A DNA stretch of 39,439 bases from the IMG/VR virus record IMGVR_UViG_3300042480_000846, positions 1-39,439 of that record; one strand, written 5' to 3'. The translations under genes were made by a program, and so were the position numbers. The notes beneath the pieces were generated by a model that saw only the letters and a list, made by a program, of their open reading frames with translations, had not been told where the DNA came from and ran no database searches. Each line of letters starts with the position of its first letter. The first letter of the stretch is position 1. Positions 10,401 through 15,703 of this stretch are shown here, piece by piece. Source of the stretch: a virus.

Positions 10401-11989
10401 AGTGGCACTACAACCAAGACTTCGTCAACAAAGCCGAGAAGCTCCTGCGCGGTGAGGCCAAGGCCATCCGGCAATACCTCCTCGACAAATACGACGCGGA
10501 ATACGAGGCCATCAACAAGGTCTACCGCAAGGTCTACGGACTCAACCTCCCGAAGAACCAGTTCTACTCGCCGCTCGTCGTCGAGAGCATCCGCGCACCC
10601 GCGCAGGCGGGTATCGATCCGGTGACCGGCGGCGTCTTTGCCGCGGGGGCCAACTCGCCCAGCGCCCTCCGTTCCCGCGGTGGGGCCATCGCCCAGCCGG
10701 TCTTCCGCGATGCGGTGCAGACCTACTTCGGCCACATGCTCCAGATGGCGCACTGGAAAGCCTACGCCGAGTTCAACGGCGAAGTCTCCGCGCTCTTGGG
10801 TCACCGCGACACCCGCAACGTGGTCAAGGGCAAGGCCGGTGAGCAGGCCGCGACGGTGATGAACAACTGGCTGCAATACTTCCAGCAGGGCGGTAACAAG
10901 GACGCGGCGAACCATTTGGCCATCAACCAGTGGATCAACCGGATGACCGGCAACTTTGCAGTCATCGCGCTTTTCGGGCGCATCTCGACCTTGGCTTTGC
11001 AAGTCACCCAGCTTGGCGCGGCTTCGGCCAAGATGCCGGTGGGCGCTTACCTCTCGCGCTTTGGCAAACTCATGTCTGGTCGCCTTGGGTGGACGACCGC
11101 GCTCGACAGCGACTACATCCAGCGCCGGATCAAAGACATGCCGCCCGCCGTGGCCTTGGCCATGCAGGGATTGCGGGCCGACAAGCCCAGCCAGATCCGC
11201 AACGCCTCCCGCTGGCTGGGGCAGCATTTGAGCGGATTCGACGGATTCTTCACCGCAGGCACCTACGCCATCGTCTACGACTACCAGCTATCCCAAGCCC
11301 GCCAGAACGGCATGGGCGGGCAGGAGGCCGCGGACTACGCCCGCGAGGCCACCGAGCGCATCGTGGACGAGATCGCCCAGCCGACCAGAGCCGGTGCGCG
11401 TTCGATCTACGAACTTAACTCGACCAACCCTGTGGCGCGGGCCGTCTGGGCCTTCTCCTCCGAGTCGCGCAAAAACATGGGCCTGCTCATGTACAACGGA
11501 GCCAAGGGCGGCGGGCGCGACTTCGGCAAGGCACTCACCTACGTTCTGCTGCTCAACGGTCTGGTGGGCATTGTCATCCGCAACGCCTTCCGCGACATGC
11601 GCGACGAGGACGACGAGGAAATCTTCGACGAGAAAAACTGGGGCTGGAAACGTCTGGCCGCGCAGTTCATCAGCGACCCGATCTACGGTATCCCCGTGGT
11701 GGGCGAGACAATCGAAAGCGGCGTCTACGCGGCATTTAGCGTCTACCAACCCTCCGGCCCCGTCTTCGATGTGACCCGCGGAGTGCCTGCCGCCAAGCGA
11801 TTGGGCTACGATCACCCAATGGCAATGCTGGAGGGCGAAGCCGAGTTCCGCGACATCGTGGCCGACGTCAACCGCGTCCTCGCCGCCGCCGGACTTTTCA
11901 ACGGCACCATCGCCGGAGCCGCATCAATCAGCAACTTGGCCAAGGACGTCTTTGAGGTAGGCGACAACGTCTTTAGCGGCGAGCAATAA
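4421..11989 (+). CDS. Giant internal/ejection protein (T7 gp16 position), polyvalent-protein-like, 2522 aa
   Basis: The largest gene, 2,522 residues, nearly twice T7 gp16 (1,318). It follows the gp15-like gene with a 4-base overlap and precedes the fibre gene, the gp16 position. Hydrophobic stretches occur near residues 386-418 (PYTAVAAVPIAGVPAVASAL), 527-555 (FVALLPLSLMGVGAL), 2165-2200 and 2367-2390 (YVLLLNGLVGIVI), compatible with insertion in the host envelope during DNA ejection. Residues about 927-1170 form a distinct module containing LLAIYSPQATVEVNTYFALR, GRKTDNFYKN, TVDMWVYRAFG and LPHQIQAMLWTSIK. It resembles small domains attached to phage and plasmid polyvalent proteins (perhaps DUF7178-like; from memory, not checked). 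The rest is helical and charged. No protease, RNA polymerase or transglycosylase motif was found. The coding region about 7200-9000 is visibly A+T-richer, suggesting an inserted module. Two copies of the dispersed motif lie inside (5807, 8701). Confidence 0.75.
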   Translation: MISFAATPQSREAQQARTYTDPSAGAPPSRRSGYNAPYVDLGHWNKVFTDQTYFDSIAKQKGMTEGAKVSLHGDDYVYRQAMIGYLADTRKVPLDDMRSIFDAEKDGFAKTVLGKQTASAREMFDWQKGQFERSNEKKAAADQILQGVIRRSLEDALSGGDTPFVESVGKDIDAAAEMFDDEEKSRLWEKAEELDIKIRASQDKFAPEARFIFDALQQSTGQKTGFGAPDMRDMASRFAQLPDNQRKAIYELAGGFAQITQTDKGFWYQMAESLGRGASDIVERVPRNFREQTLRGQLRLLNSDQPVFRATGVAGAEFSAAGSTPVFGATQGQMLTPEEREEAKSKIQSDLGILKVERELRDLAERVVDPIKTIGVLPEIIEEGLYGAARSIPYTAVAAVPIAGVPAVASALFSSNYDRIMLEYPDLDPDKAALIAAISAPIEAGLERMKVNTITGRLPVFGGLVKRLQHPNQRNITRIAIGGAGIVAEQNVQEIVQNATFPFVQTIAAALDADMPDYDWDERLAGMPRELAVQFVALLPLSLMGVGALSYREISRGENYLKSKADLEKAGYNEEQIDRITGAESAEAAQAALVEEHAKRDPKLVKAAAQRIVDESIALREKANPAALPRLEKQGADYVVLSPEGKELARTTDQTAAEQALVSARRETVQREMRSVTNGINLALEFINKANEARSRGEDIQKFILENRDNDLFQDYEANPTEQNLERLFETVTAFGFDAKEPEDLKNFPVLASNQGALRDGIYRSIVRIFDGADGTIVMRDFAQDNLKRAMAEGRVSIDWVRSKLNELIPQIDSERIERKLRTDTDTDVIEAFSDVAIAYFRGRITEDMIPEGFRGFFRRMAVLMADIFRRSYRLARLRAEGKLDRDFEALLAEAVGVDQQALVDRSREKTAQEVAPEVANYSIGALGDDNPFMHPRGADGKYKGAPKWVNAPKTRRGKDEAYMRLRERLYQLVKEGEAGRFWYEDSGRAVLRMFNNDVVEAEKFIELLAIYSPQATVEVNTYFALRAYIQRAVNAAKEDFAVKTGTQDDKAKAVLYDNQPWAGRKTDNFYKNIMYVLLKELPASEVAKLKLDAEVYEMLQKPVTVDMWVYRAFGFDSDALTDVAGTGAFGFAERELNLIAEELNASLPEGAAPYLPHQIQAMLWTSIKGRSETKKVKDLTEAQSMKAKDMVKVKNAQGKLVREFKDKEAQKRHMQRWITNALALPAERLDVSMAAGAFDRFINSVSMRALWESVPSTNTPEGVAITNLPTAQKAAFTRASREIILDENGNDMLAAMLGVPVNVSQLLSGGYGTEATPNVVTELFPNKPSGTYDDDVVRAYARAIQYIFRQDAVPWMRYIKYGAENEKSYYAESPKGAKRRFATQAEAEAYAAGKEGYVVKGDAENLALMLDFGEQLTPEFLDQLQQGLVKIHDSLGFTQVSPTEVIVTNFRDAETGLPALTDEQFYQMLSGAYGATANIQELYTVGEYGPVHDWSADPEGGTILSASSRFTPDLLEWLRGRRQISDALQKDWAEGRGVDNYSISTQSEIDRVGAALNRLDRDPLERVKIYEKAQEKFLRVMADNREMLASAQDGDLAQMRRTQILQALGELDGIISVLPPEVRSKIGGYTQLAKVDPMDVYKGDQKVSEVRGMSGAIISAWMREGLNIGEAQKKTELPAGYRAERNLDPTRADRAIADVFIQRINRINEALEQFLRDEYNTAAVELFKRAKPQRSGAGEKPKGKLGADVHDLFDKLKEATEWSAEEAQAYADGQWARIENGELNPYEETHAMMAAQMVPLFADWANADSSQRAAAVTMGKDVLNRAYKGEQQRIIAQRTKRGYDRTDLSKDAGVSAEDDKARQDALKRENSLPSKWESAMLNLLNFDQVLRYVFGNDSKIARQISDRQRKADNAKSDDIAALSDEWAAFLSELGGGEMQGQQLLFELSRMDEEIDGVSYSQNQLIAISMMWMQPKGRQHMEGFLDSDGQPAGKWHYNQDFVNKAEKLLRGEAKAIRQYLLDKYDAEYEAINKVYRKVYGLNLPKNQFYSPLVVESIRAPAQAGIDPVTGGVFAAGANSPSALRSRGGAIAQPVFRDAVQTYFGHMLQMAHWKAYAEFNGEVSALLGHRDTRNVVKGKAGEQAATVMNNWLQYFQQGGNKDAANHLAINQWINRMTGNFAVIALFGRISTLALQVTQLGAASAKMPVGAYLSRFGKLMSGRLGWTTALDSDYIQRRIKDMPPAVALAMQGLRADKPSQIRNASRWLGQHLSGFDGFFTAGTYAIVYDYQLSQARQNGMGGQEAADYAREATERIVDEIAQPTRAGARSIYELNSTNPVARAVWAFSSESRKNMGLLMYNGAKGGGRDFGKALTYVLLLNGLVGIVIRNAFRDMRDEDDEEIFDEKNWGWKRLAAQFISDPIYGIPVVGETIESGVYAAFSVYQPSGPVFDVTRGVPAAKRLGYDHPMAMLEGEAEFRDIVADVNRVLAAAGLFNGTIAGAASISNLAKDVFEVGDNVFSGEQ
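5807..5819 (+). repeat. Dispersed GGTTTAGTCAAA motif, copy 2 (inside CDS)
   Basis: GGTTTAGTCAAAC inside the giant gene, read as Gly-Leu-Val-Lys. The Leu codon is TTA, rare in this G+C-rich genome, which hints at selection on the DNA rather than on the protein. Confidence 0.85.
8701..8714 (+). repeat. Dispersed GGTTTAGTCAAA motif, copy 3 (inside CDS)
   Basis: GGGTTTAGTCAAAA inside the giant gene, again read as Gly-Leu-Val-Lys with a TTA codon. Confidence 0.85.
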
Positions 11990-12014
11990 ACTATTGCGCC
12001 ACCATGACCACGAA

Positions 12015-12026
12015 GGTTTAGTCAAA
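12015..12026 (+). repeat. Dispersed GGTTTAGTCAAA motif, copy 4
   Basis: GGTTTAGTCAAA in the 45-base gap between the giant ejection gene and the tail-fibre gene, nine bases before the fibre ATG at 12035. Confidence 0.9.
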
Positions 12027-12034
12027 TCACTAAC

Positions 12035-12979
12035 ATGGCCGTTCAGAGCGACATTTCTTCCATCACTTATACGGGCAACGCCAGCCTCACGCTGTCGTAT
12101 ACCGTCCCGTTCTATTTTCTGGAGAATAGCCATCTCGCGGCCACATCGAAGGTAACAGCCACAGGCGTCGAAACGCCGGTCACGCTCATCAACCATATCG
12201 GTGCTGGCAGCGAAAACGGCGGCACTGTCCGCACATCGGTTGCCGTTCCGGCCACTTCAACAGTCACGATCTTCCGCACCGTTCCGGCCACCCAGACGAC
12301 CGACTACCAAGAGGGCGGCGACTTCCCCGCGGCCAGCCATGAGCGGGCGCTGGACAAGCTGACCATGCTGACCCAGCAGAGCGAGCGCAAAGCCAACCGC
12401 GCCATCCGCGTGACCGAGGCCGACGCGGCGATTAACCCTGTGGTCGCCACTGCCAACACAGTTTTCACTCTTAACGCTTCCAAGCAGACCAAGCTGATGA
12501 CGCCCGCCGAACTGCGCGAGTTTCTTACGCTGACCGGCACCACGCTTTCCGTTCCCGCGGGCATCCGCACCTTTGCCGACGCCGGACAACGCACTGCTGC
12601 TGTGCCGGACTACGCGGGCCAACTTGCCACCCAGCGCGACGAGGGCGTTGTCTACATCGCCACTGGAACCAGTGCCGGAAACTGGACAGTGCTGCTGGTC
12701 AACGCGGACACCGTCAACACCGCGGCCATCCAAGGCGCGGCGGTCACCACGCCGAAGCTCGCAGACGGGGCCGTCACCGCGGCGAAGATCGACCCTTCGG
12801 CCAAGATCGGCGGGGCCACAGGAGCGGGAACCGACCGCACTTTTTACGAGAACGACCAGAACGTGAACACCAACTACACGATTTCGACCAACAAAAACGC
12901 CATGAGCGCAGGGCCGATCACCGTCGCCAACGGAGTGACGGTCACCGTTCCCAACGGATCAACTTGGACAATCGTCTAA
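12035..12979 (+). CDS. Tail fibre protein with T7 gp17-type N-terminal anchor
   Basis: A 314-residue fibre. Residues 1-130 match the pattern of the T7 tail-fibre N-terminal domain that attaches fibres to the tail: a short beta domain (YTGNASLTLSYTVPFYFLEN), then VTIFRTVPATQTTDYQEGGD and FPAASHERALDKLTMLTQQ. The C-terminal third carries AVTTPKLADGAVTAAKIDPS, a repeated A-V-T-x-x-K-(L/I) signature seen in trimeric phage fibres and shared with two genes downstream. At 314 residues it is much shorter than T7 gp17 (553), so it is probably an adapter that carries the receptor-binding proteins encoded next. It ends four bases before the next ATG. Confidence 0.85.
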   Translation: MAVQSDISSITYTGNASLTLSYTVPFYFLENSHLAATSKVTATGVETPVTLINHIGAGSENGGTVRTSVAVPATSTVTIFRTVPATQTTDYQEGGDFPAASHERALDKLTMLTQQSERKANRAIRVTEADAAINPVVATANTVFTLNASKQTKLMTPAELREFLTLTGTTLSVPAGIRTFADAGQRTAAVPDYAGQLATQRDEGVVYIATGTSAGNWTVLLVNADTVNTAAIQGAAVTTPKLADGAVTAAKIDPSAKIGGATGAGTDRTFYENDQNVNTNYTISTNKNAMSAGPITVANGVTVTVPNGSTWTIV

Positions 12980-12983
12980 CACC

Positions 12984-13544
12984 ATGCCAGCAACCATCAA
13001 CGGAACTTCGGGATTCGGCGGCAACCTCACCGGCAACGTGACGGGGAACGCGGATACTGCGACATTTGCAACGTCTTCGCTCACGCTCGCCGCCGCGCAA
13101 AACACAACGAGCGGAACCAGCATTGACTTCACTGGCATTCCGTCATGGGTGAAGCGGATAACGGTGATGTTCGACGGCGTTAGCACCAATGGATCAGACA
13201 ACATTCTTATCCAAACAGGGTCTGGCAGTTTTGACACCAGTGGCTACATCGGGGCTGGTTCTTACATAGGACTTTCCACACTTGCAACAGTGAATTCTAC
13301 GGCTGGTTATGTTGTCCAAAACGGAGGTGCGGCCAATACAATTAGTGGATGTCTTTGCATTACATTGTTAACATCTAATTCATGGGTTGCTAATGGCGTG
13401 TTTGGATTTTCAAACACAACAGCAGTAATTCTTGCCGCAGGCGCACGCGGAGTTTCCGGCGCATTAGACCGCGTCCGAATCACTACTACTGGCGGAACCA
13501 ACACATTCGACGCGGGCCGCGTCAATATTTCCTACGAAGGATAA
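12984..13544 (+). CDS. Tail fibre / receptor-binding protein candidate
   Basis: A 186-residue, Thr/Ser/Gly/Asn-rich, probably all-beta protein. It opens with a short fibre-like segment (TSGFGGNLTGNVTGNADTAT) of the kind found in phage fibre stalks. The body (GIPSWVKRITVMFDGVSTNG, ILIQTGSGSFDTSGYIG) resembles a tip domain that occurs in many phage fibres, and the end (RVRITTTGGTNTFDAGRVNI) closes it. Base composition is A+T-richer than the structural genes upstream, as usual for exchangeable host-range genes. There is no Shine-Dalgarno sequence; the start is preceded by AACACC. The exact receptor is unknown. Confidence 0.65.
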   Translation: MPATINGTSGFGGNLTGNVTGNADTATFATSSLTLAAAQNTTSGTSIDFTGIPSWVKRITVMFDGVSTNGSDNILIQTGSGSFDTSGYIGAGSYIGLSTLATVNSTAGYVVQNGGAANTISGCLCITLLTSNSWVANGVFGFSNTTAVILAAGARGVSGALDRVRITTTGGTNTFDAGRVNISYEG

Positions 13545-13549
13545 CCACC

Positions 13550-14065
13550 ATGCCCATCTCCATCGAAGCAGATCCAACACTCGCCCAAGGCTACATCAAG
13601 GTCAACGGGACGACAGCGGCTACGGTGACCTCGACTGGTCTGACCACGGCGTCTTTGCAGGACAACTCTGTGACCACATCGAAAGTGAATAGTGCCGCGA
13701 TTACAGCATCAAAACTTTCTGGCGCACAAACAGGCAGCGCGCCGATCTATGGATGCCGCGCTTGGGTTAATTTTGATGGAACAACTGTCACGAGTGTTGG
13801 TGGCGAAAATCTCTGCACGATTCGCGCAAGCGGAAACGTGACTAAAGTTGTCCGAAATAATACCGGCGACTACACGATTACTTTTACCACGGCGATGCCG
13901 GATGCCAATTACGCCACTGTTGCTTCCGGTTCGCCAGACGTTACATCCGCGCTGATTGAAGCGCAGGGAACGCCAACAACAACTACGCAACAGATTTACG
14001 CAAAAAACGGCACAAACAACGCGAGTGCTAATTTCACAAGAATCAATGTTGCCATTTTCGGCTAA
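13550..14065 (+). CDS. Tail fibre tip protein, paralogue A
   Basis: A 171-residue protein. Residues ~20-65 hold the fibre signature (SLQDNSVTTSKVNSAAITAS). From about residue 66 comes a globular tip domain with CRAWVNFDGT, GDYTITFTTAMPDANYATV and a C-terminal RINVAIFG. The next gene encodes a protein with the same layout and matching phrases (CKAWVNFNGTGTVAI, GQYTVNFTTAFADANYAVV, VSVAVFR), so the two are tandem paralogues. This tip domain is common in phage fibres, and receptor binding is inferred. The starts of both genes are preceded by ACC-rich bases rather than a Shine-Dalgarno sequence. Confidence 0.7.
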   Translation: MPISIEADPTLAQGYIKVNGTTAATVTSTGLTTASLQDNSVTTSKVNSAAITASKLSGAQTGSAPIYGCRAWVNFDGTTVTSVGGENLCTIRASGNVTKVVRNNTGDYTITFTTAMPDANYATVASGSPDVTSALIEAQGTPTTTTQQIYAKNGTNNASANFTRINVAIFG

Positions 14066-14071
14066 CACACC

Positions 14072-14533
14072 ATGCCAACCTCCATCACATCCTCCGGTAT
14101 CACGTTCGACGACGCCACGACGCTGACAACTGGCGTTTTGACAGCGGCAAACATTGCAAGTGGCGCGGTCACTACCGCAAAGATTGATGACGCTGCTGTT
14201 ACGTTGGCCAAACTTGGCACCAACGAGCAAAAACAAGTCTGCAAAGCGTGGGTCAATTTCAACGGAACCGGCACTGTGGCCATTCGCGCCGAATACAATG
14301 TGAGCAGCATCACGGACAATGGCGTCGGACAATACACCGTCAATTTTACCACCGCTTTTGCTGACGCAAATTATGCCGTTGTTGGAACTTCAAAAAACAA
14401 CGCGACAAGCAATTCGTATATTGCGTTCGTAGACTACACCGTCGGCGCTACAGCGTCTGCCGTAAAAATAATTACATCTGCTCCAACCGCCGGTGGGGAT
14501 TCCGAAATGGTATCTGTCGCCGTTTTCCGATAA
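14072..14533 (+). CDS. Tail fibre tip protein, paralogue B
   Basis: A 153-residue protein, paralogue of the preceding one. Residues ~20-48 carry SGAVTTAKIDDAAVTLAKLG. The tip domain follows: CKAWVNFNGTGTVAIRAEYN, GQYTVNFTTAFADANYAVVG and MVSVAVFR at the end. Whether both paralogues are assembled into one virion or serve as alternative receptor binders cannot be told from sequence. It ends five bases before the next gene. Confidence 0.7.
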   Translation: MPTSITSSGITFDDATTLTTGVLTAANIASGAVTTAKIDDAAVTLAKLGTNEQKQVCKAWVNFNGTGTVAIRAEYNVSSITDNGVGQYTVNFTTAFADANYAVVGTSKNNATSNSYIAFVDYTVGATASAVKIITSAPTAGGDSEMVSVAVFR

Positions 14534-14538
14534 CCGCC

Positions 14539-14778
14539 ATGAACATCATCATCTACATCCAAGACAACGGAACTCCCGCGGTTATCACGCCATCACCGTC
14601 CGCGCTGGAGCAATACGGCATTGAAGCCATCGCACAAAAGGACGTTCCTGCTGGCAAGCCCTACAAGATTATCGACGCATCCGAACTGCCGTCAGCACCG
14701 CAAGAAGCGTGGATTGTGGACGAGTCACAACTGAACGATGGAGTCGGCGCAGACACCAACGAATTTCCAGCACTATGA
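14539..14778 (+). CDS. Small tail-fibre-associated protein, unknown function
   Basis: A 79-residue acidic protein reading NIIIYIQDNGTPAVITPSPS, then AIAQKDVPAGKPYKIIDASE and a C-terminal NEFPAL. The DVPAGKPYKIIDASELP phrase is familiar from small proteins encoded next to phage fibre genes, but no function is known to me. Its stop overlaps the next start as ATGA (14775-14778), tying it to the following gene. A chaperone or fibre-assembly role is possible from position only. Confidence 0.65.
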   Translation: MNIIIYIQDNGTPAVITPSPSALEQYGIEAIAQKDVPAGKPYKIIDASELPSAPQEAWIVDESQLNDGVGADTNEFPAL

Positions 14779-15113
14779 TCACCGTTGACCAAGACAAACT
14801 TGCGGCCATCAATTCAGCCAAGCTACTCGCACTGGCCGAAGCCCACATCGCGTCACACTTCAGCACCGCCCGCCTGCTGCAAATGAAGGACTGGCGCGAC
14901 ACGTTTCCCGAAGAAGACGCGCCCATGCTGGAAGCGGTCTACGATTGGCTCAACGCCATCACGATTCAAGCGGCGCAGGGGCAGACTGACTTTGCCGCAC
15001 CGCCGCACACGTTTGAGGAACTGGTCGCGGAGGCCATGTTCATCTTGGGCGTTGCGCCTGCGCCGGAACCGGAGCCGGAGCCAGAGCCGCAACCGGAGGA
15101 GGACGACGAATGA
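14775..15113 (+). CDS. Unknown small protein with acidic Pro-Glu tail
   Basis: A 112-residue protein. It starts at the ATG that overlaps the previous stop. The middle (FSTARLLQMKDWRDTFPEED and APMLEAVYDWLNAITIQAAQ) looks helical. The last 25 residues are a Pro-Glu repeat (APEPEPEPEPQPEEDDE), low complexity and strongly acidic. It resembles small proteins found beside the preceding gene in fibre cassettes, but I do not recognise a family with a known role. The 3' end encodes GAGGAGGACGACGA, which also supplies a Shine-Dalgarno-like sequence for the next gene. Confidence 0.6.
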   Translation: MITVDQDKLAAINSAKLLALAEAHIASHFSTARLLQMKDWRDTFPEEDAPMLEAVYDWLNAITIQAAQGQTDFAAPPHTFEELVAEAMFILGVAPAPEPEPEPEPQPEEDDE

Positions 15114-15445
15114 TTCTTGAACTCAAAACCAGCGCAGCCATGCTGACCGCCGGAACCTTCGGCGTGTTTGCTACCGCCACGCCGGTCATGGAGTCTTTCG
15201 GTTGGCTTCGCACTGTGGCGGAATTGGGCAGCTTTGGACTCGTCGCCTTCAGTGCCATCATGCTGCTGGTGAAAGTGGCTCCGGCCTTTATCAACCACTT
15301 GGACAAGGCGCGTGATTCTTTCCTCGTCGAACTTTCCAAAGAGCGCGAGCAGCGCCACGCGAACGCGGAGAAACTCAACCAGTCGCTGCACCAGATCGAT
15401 CAGTCGATCCGCGATGTCCATCACACTTTGAAGGGGGTCAAGTAA
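15110..15445 (+). CDS. Membrane protein with coiled-coil tail (holin or inner-membrane-protein candidate)
   Basis: A 111-residue protein with two hydrophobic segments (about residues 8-27 and 35-58, the second GSFGLVAFSAIMLLVKVAPA), followed by a charged helical stretch (62-108) with heptad-like spacing. This fits a holin-like or spanin-like protein anchored in the inner membrane, but it lies 2.6 kb before the lysis genes at 18010-18744. A role in virion docking is also possible. The start overlaps the previous stop (ATGA) and has a GGAGG upstream, unlike most genes here. The stop is directly followed by the next ATG. Confidence 0.55.
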   Translation: MILELKTSAAMLTAGTFGVFATATPVMESFGWLRTVAELGSFGLVAFSAIMLLVKVAPAFINHLDKARDSFLVELSKEREQRHANAEKLNQSLHQIDQSIRDVHHTLKGVK

Positions 15446-15700
15446 ATGAGCGTCAAAATTCAAGACTGGAACAAGATTGCCTCCAACGTCGTCCTTGTCG
15501 CCCAAGGGCCGGATGGTAAGCCTGCGCTGCTCGCGGAGAACAAACCCGCATACGACTACCGCGCCTTCACTTGGACAAGCGGCAATGCAACTCAAATTGT
15601 CTACAAGCAAGGTGGAGCAAGCGGCACCATCGTGCTGACCGAAACCTTCACCTACGACGGCGACGGCAACCCGCTCACCCAGACGCTGACCTACCCGTAA
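15446..15700 (+). CDS. Unknown small protein of the tail-fibre cassette
   Basis: An 84-residue protein with a beta-rich pattern: IASNVVLVAQGPDGKPALLA, then TIVLTETFTYDGDGNPLTQT. The ending resembles short phage proteins encoded before fibre genes, which describe a repeated 'xYxxDGxxL' strand. I do not know its function. It sits between the coiled-coil membrane protein and the large 601-residue fibre, with no gap on the left and three bases on the right. Confidence 0.55.
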   Translation: MSVKIQDWNKIASNVVLVAQGPDGKPALLAENKPAYDYRAFTWTSGNATQIVYKQGGASGTIVLTETFTYDGDGNPLTQTLTYP

Positions 15701-15703
15701 GTC

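Noticed and set aside
4421-11989. The giant protein as an N4-type virion RNA polymerase
   Set aside because: Its size invites the idea, but I saw no polymerase motifs, and the gene order is that of T7 internal proteins, not of N4.
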